From: Akkermansia sp. | GTDB taxonomy: Bacteria > Verrucomicrobiota > Verrucomicrobiia > Verrucomicrobiales > Akkermansiaceae | Length of the DNA stretch: 57,584 bases | Assembly: GCA_017435365.1 (NCBI GenBank) | Contig: JAFSFD010000037.1 | Coordinates: forward strand, 1-57,584 | Direction: 5' to 3' | Shown: piece by piece, positions 41,628-49,642 of the stretch | Layout: every line of letters starts with the position of its first letter | How positions within the stretch are numbered: position 1 is the stretch's first letter | The notes under the pieces: model-generated | The model's database searches: none | What the model was told of the DNA's origin: nothing | The model's input: only the letters and a program-made list of their open reading frames with translations | Translations under genes and position numbers: made by a program

Positions 41628-43181
41628 ATGAAGACAATGAATAGTTATCTTATCAAGACTTTTGCGGCTCTGGCATTAGTCTCGCCACTTGTTTCTGCTG
41701 CGGAGCCTCCGAGGCCTGCAGCTCCGGCGTCCGCACCAGTAGCGGCATTGGATGCGGAGCTTCATGAGGCTGTGCTCAAGTGCTTTTATGCGTTCCGGCA
41801 TGATGATTCCTCCCTGCGGGAATTGCTGCAGAAGGGGGCAGATGTGAACGCGGTGGATGCTGCGGGCAACAATGCGCTGATGCTGCTTATCAAAGCCGCA
41901 GATGGGCACAACGAACACCACATCCGAAAAGAGCTCTTCGAGTTCCTGCGCGATGCCGGGATAAATCTGCACGCCCGCAATAAAGACGGCTTGAATGCTG
42001 CGGAGCTGAACTGCAGCCTGTATTGGCCCTACGATTTCCTGACAAAAGAATTTGAGAAAGCCGGTGTGCCGATAAGCCCGGGGGCTCGCCTGGCAGCCGC
42101 TGCAGCGGTGAGCAATGTGGCCGAGGTGGAGCGCCTGTTGCAAGCCGGGGCTGATCCGAATTTCAACCGTGCCTGCGCCCTGTCTCAATGCATGGGGATT
42201 ATAACAGACGGTCCCAAAAAGAACGAGGTCATCATCGCAGCCCTGTTGCTGCAAGCCGGAGCCGACCCGAACCTAGGAGGCGACTCCCTGATGACGCGCG
42301 CGGTGCTCAGTGACTATTCTGAAGAATTGGTGCCTCTGCTCTTGCAGCACGGGTTCCGTGTGCGGGATTTCGATGCGGAAACTACCAGCCGATGGATGGA
42401 GCATATACTGGTGCATCGTTCCCCTGCTAAGGTAAAAAACGTTAATCTGCTCATCTGCCACGGGGCGGTGCTGAATGATGAAACGTGGCACACTCCCTAC
42501 TTCTGCCATCTGGTGACAAAGAATACCAATTTCTGGCAGAATATGGAGCTCGCCCGCCATTTTATCGAGCTGGGGCTGGATGCCACCCGCAAGGATAAGG
42601 ACGGTAAAACCGCCTTCATGCTGGCTCGCGAAAAGAAGCTCAGTCTGGGTATCCAGCAGATTCTGGGGAATCCGCAGGCCGTGCTGGCCGAGCGCCAACA
42701 AAAGGCTCAGGTGGTGGATGAGGCAGGGCGCACGCAGCTGATGCTGGCTGTGGCAGACCCCCACCAGTCCGCCATCGAGGTGTACAAATGGCTTCGCGCC
42801 GGGGCCGATGTGAACGTCCGCGATGCCCAGGGCCGCACCGCCCTGTTCTATATCAACTCCTTCTGCCCGCAGAAGGACCTGAAAGCAAAGCTGCTCATCG
42901 AGGCCGGGGCCGATGTGAATGCCCGCGATGCGCAGGGGCTCACCCCGCTGCTGGCGCTGCCGTATGTGCACGACCTCTCCATACCGCAGCAGCGTTCCTG
43001 TGCCCCCGTCATCCGCCTGCTGGCCGCAGCCGGGGCAGATTTGAACGCCTGCGATCCCGCCGGCTTCACTCGCCTGGAGCAGATGCTGCGCCGCGGGAAC
43101 CTGAGCCGGGCCGATACGGAATGCGTGGTGCTGCTCCGGCAGCTTGGCTGCACGCCTCGCCCCGAAGCCGTGAAAAAATAA
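41628..43181 (+). CDS. Exported ankyrin-repeat protein
   Basis: 517 residues. Signal peptide (about 1-24, TFAALALVSPLVSAAEP) then a Pro/Ala linker and about ten ankyrin repeats spread through the protein (LRELLQKGADVNAVDAAGNN, VERLLQAGADPNFNRA, EVYKWLRAGADVNVRDAQGR, LLIEAGADVNARDAQGLTPL, LLAAAGADLNACDPAG). It is therefore periplasmic or surface exposed. AAGGAG seven bases before the ATG supports the start. First gene of a plus-strand run of exported proteins with SD sites. Ankyrin proteins outside the cytoplasm are sometimes immunity or scaffold proteins; no toxin partner is evident here. Confidence 0.8.
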   Translation: MKTMNSYLIKTFAALALVSPLVSAAEPPRPAAPASAPVAALDAELHEAVLKCFYAFRHDDSSLRELLQKGADVNAVDAAGNNALMLLIKAADGHNEHHIRKELFEFLRDAGINLHARNKDGLNAAELNCSLYWPYDFLTKEFEKAGVPISPGARLAAAAAVSNVAEVERLLQAGADPNFNRACALSQCMGIITDGPKKNEVIIAALLLQAGADPNLGGDSLMTRAVLSDYSEELVPLLLQHGFRVRDFDAETTSRWMEHILVHRSPAKVKNVNLLICHGAVLNDETWHTPYFCHLVTKNTNFWQNMELARHFIELGLDATRKDKDGKTAFMLAREKKLSLGIQQILGNPQAVLAERQQKAQVVDEAGRTQLMLAVADPHQSAIEVYKWLRAGADVNVRDAQGRTALFYINSFCPQKDLKAKLLIEAGADVNARDAQGLTPLLALPYVHDLSIPQQRSCAPVIRLLAAAGADLNACDPAGFTRLEQMLRRGNLSRADTECVVLLRQLGCTPRPEAVKK

Positions 43182-43211
43182 GCTGCATCATCATAGAGGA
43201 AAGGAGAATTC

Positions 43212-44177
43212 ATGCTGCCATTATCCATGAAATTGCTTGCTCCGGTTCTGGCCGCGCTGGTGCTGATGCCCCCACCGGCCGGAGCTGCTGAAATGAAGGA
43301 AGTTGCGTGCAAGGAAACGCTTCTCTGCTCTGAGGTGACCCCGGAGGATGCCGCGCTGTTCGACCGCTATTTCGGCACTGCTGCCGCGCCGGTTGCAGAG
43401 GGATGGGATGCGGAGAAGCTGGTGCAATTCTCATCCTCCTGGCAGCGGAACAAGGCCGGTAAGCAGGTGCTCTGCGAGCGCCTGATGATTCTTGCAGAGG
43501 ATGGCAGCACGCTGCGCAAACTATTCTGCGAACGCTTTGAGACAAATCCCGCTAAACGGGTTAACTACAAGGAGAAGAAATATCGCGCCGTTGTGCCTTT
43601 TGTGTTTGCTTACAATCTGGTGGGTATTGTTGATTTTGACGATGAAACGCTGTATGTGGATTGCGTTCATTTTAATCCGCAGACCCGCAGCCTGGAGGGT
43701 ATTGAAAGCAAGCATTGGTCTCGCAGGGAATTACACGCCATGCGCGGTGATTTGACCGAAGAGGACAAGTCGCTTTTCGACACCTGTTTCCCCAGGCACA
43801 AATGGCGCCGCACTCCCCCCACCTGGGATGCCGGGCTGCGAGTGCTGTATTCTGCCCGGGGGCGCACCGGTGCCCGCGGTGCCTATGCGCTCAACGGCTG
43901 CCTCAAACGCATCGCGGCGGATGGCAGCAGCTGCCGCCTCGCGGTCAAAACCCTCGAAACCAAGGGCGCCTGGATATGCCGTGACCGCCCCCGGGCCTGC
44001 GAGCTCCCCATGGTGGTGCCCTTTGTCTTTGTGGAGCTGAGTAACAAACTCCGCTTTCATATAGAGCAGTTTAATCCCCGGAGCGGGGCATACGAAGGTT
44101 CCCGTATCAGGGAGTATGACTTCCGCTCGCTGGAGCTGGTGAATGATGCCTGGACGCCCGCCGCCCCTTCGAATTAA
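43212..44177 (+). CDS. Exported protein with an internal duplication, function unknown
   Basis: 321 residues. Signal peptide (about 1-26, LAALVLMPPPAGAAE). The mature protein is two related halves, about 42-175 and 180-310: each begins (P/T)EEDxxLFD, has a LxRIAxDGSS/LMILAEDGST strand, then VVPFVF (127-132 and 268-273) and FNPxxxxxEG (154-163 and 287-296), and ends RSLEL/RRELHAM. Six or more cysteines could form disulfides. No family is recognised. AAAGGAG precedes the ATG. It is 30 bases after the exported ankyrin gene and eight bases before the next possible start, so the genes look co-transcribed. Confidence 0.65.
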   Translation: MLPLSMKLLAPVLAALVLMPPPAGAAEMKEVACKETLLCSEVTPEDAALFDRYFGTAAAPVAEGWDAEKLVQFSSSWQRNKAGKQVLCERLMILAEDGSTLRKLFCERFETNPAKRVNYKEKKYRAVVPFVFAYNLVGIVDFDDETLYVDCVHFNPQTRSLEGIESKHWSRRELHAMRGDLTEEDKSLFDTCFPRHKWRRTPPTWDAGLRVLYSARGRTGARGAYALNGCLKRIAADGSSCRLAVKTLETKGAWICRDRPRACELPMVVPFVFVELSNKLRFHIEQFNPRSGAYEGSRIREYDFRSLELVNDAWTPAAPSN

Positions 44178-44209
44178 GCTTCCACATGGATTCTGATACA
44201 CGAAATAAT

Positions 44210-44698
44210 ATGAACAAGAGCTTGATGATTACCGCTTGTTGTCTGCTTCTGATTCTTTCTGCAAAGGCAGAGGAGGTTGTTTACCCCGGAAATCCTGACC
44301 ATCCGGAATTCGGAAACAGGCTGTATTTTGAATATGATAGTGTGCTGATTCGCCTCATTCAGAAGATGAATGGCAGCGATGCCTCGCGTCAGGCAGTCAT
44401 AAGCCGCATCAAGGAACACCCCGAAGAAGTGAACGACTGGTGGAGCCACGAGGGCTGGAGCGGCTCACCCCTGACAGAAGCCATGCGTAAGAACGACAAG
44501 GAGATAGTGTCCCTTCTTCTGGCGGGTGGGGCTATTCCGTTCCCGCCTCCCGGCACCTCATTCTGGACGAATTATGCAGAAGGTAAACCGCAATATGCTG
44601 AGATTTTCTCCCTCATCAGGGCAGCTCAGAAAAAATACCCTGTCTATTCGAGCATACTGTCCTCCGATGCATATCGCAAGCGCCACTCCGGAAAGTGA
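44210..44698 (+). CDS. Small exported protein with one ankyrin-like repeat
   Basis: 162 residues from MNKSLMITACC. Signal peptide (about 1-18, CCLLLILSAKAEE). One ankyrin-like unit is visible (SPLTEAMRKNDKEIVSLLLAGGAI), the rest helical. The ATG at 44186 would add eight residues and is possible. Third gene of the exported run; too small to bind much on its own, perhaps paired with the larger ankyrin protein. Confidence 0.55.
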   Translation: MNKSLMITACCLLLILSAKAEEVVYPGNPDHPEFGNRLYFEYDSVLIRLIQKMNGSDASRQAVISRIKEHPEEVNDWWSHEGWSGSPLTEAMRKNDKEIVSLLLAGGAIPFPPPGTSFWTNYAEGKPQYAEIFSLIRAAQKKYPVYSSILSSDAYRKRHSGK

Positions 44699-44747
44699 TG
44701 GAGAATTCCCTGCCGTGTAATATCAACATGGGTAGAAAGAGATAGGC

Positions 44748-45758
44748 ATGTCGACGAACCAGACAGACGGCGATAAGGCAGTGCGACCGGATGGCGCTCT
44801 CCGCCTTTTGAAGGGGGGCGCGGCGGCGGTGCTTGCCATTGTTGCGTTGTGTGGCATTCTCGTGGCCGGTTTCATGTATTCGGATGTTGCTCAAAGCGTG
44901 AGCAGCGAGCCCGTGTACGAAACGACACCGGGGCAGGTGAACCCGGCACTGGATGGCAAGTTGGTCAAGATGCGAGTCACCGAACTGGTTGCAGAGGGTG
45001 GCCCGGTGGTGGATGAAATTTTCGGGTTGCGAGAGGCGAACACTATCGCCTTGAACCGTTATTACAGGCCGGAATGTTTTGATGGGCGGCTGCGGGTGTA
45101 TTATAAGGAACTGCATGGTATTCGAAAGTCTTTGATCCTTGCTTCTGAAGTGAAAGCAGGCGCCTACTCGCTCCGCGCACGAGATAGTTTCTGGGATGCC
45201 CTGGCCGGGGAATACCTCAACCCCGATGAAATGACCCTCCCGGCAGCATGGGCGGGGCGCGTGGTATTCTGCACGGCGCATGGTATCACCCTGCGCACAG
45301 ATGATACCTCCAACCTTGCAACTCAATACGCAGAGTTCCGATATAGGCGGATTCCGTCACCCTGGCGCGGAGAACTCCACATGGTAGGCCGCCAGCAGGG
45401 TAAGGTGCTGGACCTCACCGGTGAGGGCTGCGGACTCATTCGCGGGGAGCAGCGGTACCAACAAAAGAGCAGGATTCGCACTGCAATATGGGAGCCGCAG
45501 GAATTACTTGCTTTGCTGGGTGGCATAACTCTGTGCCTGCTGCCGGCTGTGTGGATGGTACAGAAACAAGGATGCTTGCGGGCAACCTGCGTTTCCTTGC
45601 TTTTGGGAATCCTGCTCAGTGCATGGGTGGCATCCGCGTTTTTGCTCCTCCCCTACTCGGAGCATAATTGGATGACTTGGACATATACCTTGGTTCCCGG
45701 CCTGATTGCCCTCGTTCTGCTCTGGTTCGCGTGCCGGAAGAACAGTAAGGAGCATTAG
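44748..45758 (+). CDS. TMEM43-like membrane protein
   Basis: 336 residues. One N-terminal transmembrane segment (about 23-46), a large extracytoplasmic domain and two to three C-terminal helices (about 245-262, 270-290, 305-322). The segment following the first helix, YETTPGQVNPALDGKLVKM then DEIFGLREANTIALNRYYR, matches the start of the TMEM43/LUMA family as I know it, including the lone helix in front and the helices behind. The match is partial and the call is an inference; otherwise it is a membrane protein of unknown function. It closes the run that starts at 41628. Confidence 0.5.
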   Translation: MSTNQTDGDKAVRPDGALRLLKGGAAAVLAIVALCGILVAGFMYSDVAQSVSSEPVYETTPGQVNPALDGKLVKMRVTELVAEGGPVVDEIFGLREANTIALNRYYRPECFDGRLRVYYKELHGIRKSLILASEVKAGAYSLRARDSFWDALAGEYLNPDEMTLPAAWAGRVVFCTAHGITLRTDDTSNLATQYAEFRYRRIPSPWRGELHMVGRQQGKVLDLTGEGCGLIRGEQRYQQKSRIRTAIWEPQELLALLGGITLCLLPAVWMVQKQGCLRATCVSLLLGILLSAWVASAFLLLPYSEHNWMTWTYTLVPGLIALVLLWFACRKNSKEH

Positions 45759-45786
45759 GCATCTCCATTTCGTCCCCGCTCCTCTA

Positions 45787-45847
45787 CCCCGATTAATGAT
45801 GAGGCAATTAAAAATTGATGTGTTATCCGTATTGGTGGTGACGGACA
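45787..45847 (-). mobile_element. ISAs1-family transposase fragment fused to a palindromic element
   Basis: About 61 bases that match, inverted, the 5' part of the transposase remnant at 56096-56160 with roughly eight differences. On the minus strand it encodes LSVTTNTDNTSIFNCLIINR against LSVTTNADNASIFNYLINNR there. It runs straight into the terminus of the element at 45845-45966. Confidence 0.65.
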
Positions 45848-45966
45848 AATTGATGTTTTTCGTTGTCGGGGCACGGGACTTCTGTCCCGAAATAATGGTG
45901 CTTCCAATCGGGACTGAAGTCCCGTGCTCCGCCAATGTTCCCCTCCACAAATTCCGAACTATCGGG
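45845..45966. repeat. Palindromic intergenic element, GGGACTTCAGTCCC type (copy 3)
   Basis: Same orientation as 33406-33526: ACAAATTGATGTTTTTCG at the left, arms GCACGGGACTTCTGTCCCG and CGGGACTGAAGTCCCGTGC (one mismatch between arms), and CACAAATTCCGAACTATCGGG at the right. The 363-base gap 45759-46121 holds this element, the transposase fragment on its left and a promoter on its right. Confidence 0.8.
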
Positions 45967-46059
45967 CAGTAGTGGCTTCTTCAATGTTGTTTATGTTTCA
46001 ATATCTTACAAAGTTCTTGGGATACACGCGCCGTTTTCGCCACCTGGTGTACTAATGGC

Positions 46060-46088
46060 TTGTACTACCTGTCTGTTTCTGGTAAAAT
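46060..46088 (+). promoter_or_regulatory. Promoter upstream of the small exported ORF
   Basis: TTGTAC (46060-46065), 17-base spacer, TAAAAT (46083-46088); about 27 bases of leader before ATG 46122. Confidence 0.4.
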
Positions 46089-46121
46089 CCTCCTGCAACA
46101 AATATCCATCTTCTAAATACT

Positions 46122-46370
46122 ATGAATCTGAAACCTTTAGTGTGCTCTGCGCTTGTTGCTGCAATGTCATTTGCTGCCCCCTCAGCTTTCGGGAACGAAA
46201 ACATTGCCGTTTCGGCAGTTTCGCAAGACTCGTCACCCATTGCTGGCCCTGAAGAAAATGCCAGTTGTCAATCTTTGCCCAATATTTGCTTCCGAGTCAG
46301 TTGGAGGGTTGAAGAAGGCACCCTGAAAGCGATCCGATACGATAAAACGATTTCTTCAATCAGTTTATAA
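46122..46370 (+). CDS. Small exported protein of unknown function
   Basis: 82 residues with a good signal peptide (about 1-24, LVAAMSFAAPSAFGNE) and a short mature part (about 58 residues) ending in RYDKTISSISL. No Shine-Dalgarno, but a promoter is placed suitably upstream. Two cysteines (NASCQSLPNICF) could form a disulfide. It could be a real small secreted protein or the truncated start of a former longer gene, because the sequence after its stop is non-coding to 46475. Confidence 0.4.
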   Translation: MNLKPLVCSALVAAMSFAAPSAFGNENIAVSAVSQDSSPIAGPEENASCQSLPNICFRVSWRVEEGTLKAIRYDKTISSISL

Positions 46371-46542
46371 CATCGCACTGCCGGCTGCAAACGCGCAGCA
46401 TAATGCCTGCCGCGCTTGAACGGAGCTGTGGAAATATGTCCATGCCTTTCTCTCGAATATCGATATAATGATGCTATGGAATCTGAGTCGGCCAGATTCG
46501 GGACTTCTTGTGCCACAAAATCATTGTCGTGAGGTTATTATA

Positions 46543-47247
46543 ATGATGAAAAACTGTTATCGCACAGTCATGTATGGCAAGGGCAAATCTTTCGTTTGCC
46601 TGGTTCTCGCCGTGCTGCTATGCTGCCTGAGTAGCTGCAGATGCCTGGTATCCTGCGGCTTGGGGGATCGGCTGGACCAGGCTGGCAGAGCAGAAGCGAA
46701 AAAATCGGCCTATGTGGAGAAAAAGCCGTTTTATCAGTTGAACGACTGCTTTTATGCACGGGTGCGTCTGGAATATTACAGCGAGCACCCCAGTGTGCTG
46801 AAAATCGCCTATGTCAGTGAGCCATATGCCCCGGATACCCCTGCCGGAGCTTCAATAGAGGGCTTTTTGTTAATGAGCGCGTCCGAGGTTGACCACCATC
46901 TTGAACAGACGGTGCCGGAGCCTCCTGCAACAGCGCGCAAGTTCATTCCGGCAGACGAGTTCGACTTCAAATCTGCCGTTCACCTGTCCCATTCTCCATG
47001 CATCAACGGCTGCGGAGTGCGTGGCATCCGCTCCGCGATGAAAGGGGGGCTCCACCCGTTGACGCTGACCTACCATGCAGAAGACGTCTACCCCGGGGTG
47101 CCGGTGCGGCGCAGCGCCGGCAACTACATCCGGACACCGCTTGTGGCGCTGCTGTCTTATGGGGTGGATGTTCCCGTTTCTCTGGCTGGCAGCACAATCT
47201 ACATCATTGTCGTAGTCCCGGCCCTCATCGGGTATTATTATTTTTAG
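46543..47247 (+). CDS. Lipoprotein with YceK-like C-terminus
   Basis: 234 residues from MMKNCYRT. Hydrophobic segment then CLSSC lipobox (Cys about 32) with several more Cys. The C-terminal part, DVYPGVPVRRSAGNYIRTPL then YGVDVPVSLAGSTIYI, resembles the short YceK/DUF1375 lipoproteins (tyrosine-pro-gly-val, then (V/L)D(V/L)P(V/F)S). The frame is open to 46468, but a TATAAT at 46464-46469 and an 18-codon ORF (46476-46532, MESESARFGTSCATKSLS) lie in that stretch, so the later start with GAGG before it is preferred. Function unknown. Confidence 0.6.
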   Translation: MMKNCYRTVMYGKGKSFVCLVLAVLLCCLSSCRCLVSCGLGDRLDQAGRAEAKKSAYVEKKPFYQLNDCFYARVRLEYYSEHPSVLKIAYVSEPYAPDTPAGASIEGFLLMSASEVDHHLEQTVPEPPATARKFIPADEFDFKSAVHLSHSPCINGCGVRGIRSAMKGGLHPLTLTYHAEDVYPGVPVRRSAGNYIRTPLVALLSYGVDVPVSLAGSTIYIIVVVPALIGYYYF

Positions 47248-47289
47248 TCCTGCCAAGTAGACAATTAATTGAAACAGAAATGATTCCCC

Positions 47290-48297
47290 ATGAGGCTCGT
47301 AAATAGACTGATTCTTTCTGTTATGATAGCGTCATTCCTGCTGGGCTGTTGTTCCGGCAACGGCGGCCAGGTTGTGGAATCATATCAACCATGCAAGCCC
47401 TATTCAAGGATGGACGTGTTGACTTCTCCGGGAGAGTGGAGCCTGGGAAAATCCAACTATACTCAAGTGGGTGTGAAGTTGGATTGTTCTGTTTCCATAA
47501 AATTGCCGTCCAGACAATGGCTGCACTACATGTCTCCACACGGTTATCCTGAATATTCAAGGGAACGTTGTTCATACAGAGGAGGCATCATATTAGGCAG
47601 TGCAACGCTGAAGGAGGTTGATTTCAAAGGGATTCCTTTATGTGCCTTTTTGCACAATTCGGAGACTTATTTCCTGACCCTTAATCCTTTCTTCATTTAT
47701 CCAGAGGAGGGCCAATTAGATAGAGCATTATTCCATACATATCTATATAAGATTGAGGAAAATAACGAGTTGGGGCCAGTTAGTTATATTGGGGTAACGG
47801 ACGCATACAAGTATACACAATCTTTCATTTCCCGCTACCAGGAAGCGTTGTCAATTTTCAAATGTCTTAATTTTGAGAGTGAATGGCAGAACTCCGTCAT
47901 ATTCTACGATATTCTGCGCATGTATCTGGAACTCATTGAGGAGGTAGATATGGTTAAATACCAAGAGGGACAGAAACTATATTCAGACCTTATTCTGACT
48001 CAGAGCAGACAGGAAGCGAGGAAATTAGATGCTGCAAAACTTCAAAAAGAGGCTCTGGCTTATATCTCTCAGACTTTGCGAGCCAACCCACGAATCATGC
48101 ATTTAAATATGCGGGAGCATATCCGTGAGGATGGAAGTTTATGTCTTGATATCGAAAAGTATTCTTTTGAAGCAGCGAAGAGAGCCATACTTGAAATATA
48201 CAATTCAGATTATTTATCGCATGAAGAAAAACAAGAATACAGGCATATCATAGATTATATATCGAGGCCTTCGTTCGACATCAATTCAGGAGAATAA
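47290..48297 (+). CDS. Lipoprotein of unknown function
   Basis: 335 residues. Lipoprotein signal LILSVMIASFLLGC (Cys20). The mature part starts with a beta-rich segment (residues 40-150) and ends in a long helical domain (about 175-335) with many Glu, Gln and Tyr. No family is recognised. Base composition is clearly richer in A/T than the flanking core genes, with codons such as TTA and ATA common, which suggests recent acquisition. It follows the YceK-like lipoprotein by 42 bases and ends next to a palindromic element. Confidence 0.6.
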   Translation: MRLVNRLILSVMIASFLLGCCSGNGGQVVESYQPCKPYSRMDVLTSPGEWSLGKSNYTQVGVKLDCSVSIKLPSRQWLHYMSPHGYPEYSRERCSYRGGIILGSATLKEVDFKGIPLCAFLHNSETYFLTLNPFFIYPEEGQLDRALFHTYLYKIEENNELGPVSYIGVTDAYKYTQSFISRYQEALSIFKCLNFESEWQNSVIFYDILRMYLELIEEVDMVKYQEGQKLYSDLILTQSRQEARKLDAAKLQKEALAYISQTLRANPRIMHLNMREHIREDGSLCLDIEKYSFEAAKRAILEIYNSDYLSHEEKQEYRHIIDYISRPSFDINSGE

Positions 48298-48317
48298 GAC
48301 AGCGTAGAAACTGCCCC

Positions 48318-48507
48318 GGAAATTGATATTTGTCGTTCCGACAAAATTACGAATTACGAGTTACGAATTACGAATTGTCAGCTCCGCGAGCCTTACGGCT
48401 CGCCATTGTAAATCAAATAATTCCATACTGGCGGGCGAATGCCCGCGGAACTTTTTACTTCGTAATTCGTAACTCGTAATTCGTAATTCAAATTCCCATT
48501 TATCGGG
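48318..48507. repeat. Palindromic intergenic element, AATTACG heptad type (copy 2)
   Basis: 190 bases, same orientation and nearly the same core as 38864-39050. Left end GGAAATTGATATTTGTCG, right end CAAATTCCCATTTATCGGG. It accounts for most of the gap 48298-48542. Confidence 0.8.
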
Positions 48508-48542
48508 CTCTGTATATCAAACACGGAGGCATCTGTGCCCGG

Positions 48543-48809
48543 TTATGCCTTTTCCTGGTGGGTGCGGAAGGTGATGGTGCTGCGGGAAGGGAGCACCAGG
48601 CTCTTCTCCGAGCCCGGGAGCAGGAGCCTACGGGGCGCCCGTTGCTTAACGCGGAAGGTTCCGAAGCGGGTGAGCTTTACCTCACCGTCTTCGGCAAGGC
48701 CATCGGCAATGGCGCGTAATACGGCATCGAGCGCAAGCTGGGCGGCCATGGGGGTGGCTGTGCCGCCCAGCTGCTGCCGCACCAGTTCCTGTAGCCCCTG
48801 GCGGTTCAT
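48543..48809 (-). CDS. HU/IHF-family nucleoid protein
   Basis: 88 residues with the HU fold: LVRQQLGG near the start, LALDAVLRAIADGLAEDGEVKLTRFGTFRV in the middle, then the DNA-binding arm RRLLLPGSEKSLVLPSRSTITFR. The usual arm sequence GRNP-TG is replaced by RLLLPG, so it is a divergent member. Binds and bends DNA non-specifically. Last gene of a minus-strand unit with a metallopeptidase, queG and a Sel1 protein. Confidence 0.8.
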   Translation of the reverse strand: MNRQGLQELVRQQLGGTATPMAAQLALDAVLRAIADGLAEDGEVKLTRFGTFRVKQRAPRRLLLPGSEKSLVLPSRSTITFRTHQEKA

Positions 48810-48816
48810 TGTATTC

Positions 48817-49617
48817 TTATTCCCGGTTGTTGTTCATGCGGCTCAGCAGGATGAGCGCATAGTAGAGCAGCATGGCGAGCGAAGAGAGGGCCGCGGCTAC
48901 ATAGGTCATGGCGGCCCAGCGCAGGGCGGTGCCGGCTTGCCCGTGCATGGCACGGGTGGCCAGTCCGCTCTGTTCCAGCCAGTTCAGGGCCCGCCGTGAG
49001 GCATCGAATTCCACCGGCAGGGTGACCAGGGCAAACACGGTGGTGGTGGCGTAGAGCGCGAGCCCTATCCAGGCTACGGTGGTGCCGCTGCCCATGGCCA
49101 GCAGCCCCAGACCCACCATGAGCACAATCTGACCCAGGCGGGAGCCGATGTTGACCATGGGCACCAGGGATGAGCGGAGCCCCAGCCAGGGATAGGCGCG
49201 CGCATGCTGTACGGCGTGACCGCATTCGTGAGCGGCCACGGCCATGGCGGCCACGCTGGCCTCGTTGTATACGCTTTCGCTCAGGTTCACCGTGCGGTCC
49301 AGCGGGTTGTAGTGGTCGGTGAGCTGCCCCTGGACGGAGATGACCTGAACATCATTCAACCCGTTCTGGTGGAGCATGCGGCGGGCTGTTTCCGCGCCGG
49401 TGAGCGGGGCCGGTTCTTCCGAGTATTGCTTGAAGGCGTTTTTTAGCCCCATCTGCACGATGCCGCCGAGCAGGGCGGCCCCCAGTACCAGGATTAGGCC
49501 GATGAAGGTCACGCTGCTGTACATGCCGCCGGCCATGCCGGGGGAGCCGTAGTAAAAATCATTGCCGTTGCTGTAGTAATAGCCGGCCTGTGCCAGAAAT
49601 GCAGGAAAATCAATCAT
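48817..49617 (-). CDS. Neutral zinc metallopeptidase, YugP-like membrane protein
   Basis: 266 residues. One N-terminal transmembrane helix (about 33-55), the zinc motif HECGH at 130-134 (AAHECGHAVQHA) and further helices in the C-terminal half (about 150-180, 185-205, 240-258). This is the layout of the Zn-dependent protease family (PF04298, YugP). Probable membrane protease; substrate unknown. 25 bases after queG. Confidence 0.85.
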   Translation of the reverse strand: MIDFPAFLAQAGYYYSNGNDFYYGSPGMAGGMYSSVTFIGLILVLGAALLGGIVQMGLKNAFKQYSEEPAPLTGAETARRMLHQNGLNDVQVISVQGQLTDHYNPLDRTVNLSESVYNEASVAAMAVAAHECGHAVQHARAYPWLGLRSSLVPMVNIGSRLGQIVLMVGLGLLAMGSGTTVAWIGLALYATTTVFALVTLPVEFDASRRALNWLEQSGLATRAMHGQAGTALRWAAMTYVAAALSSLAMLLYYALILLSRMNNNRE

Positions 49618-49642
49618 GTTCTGTTATGATGAGGGAGCGCGG

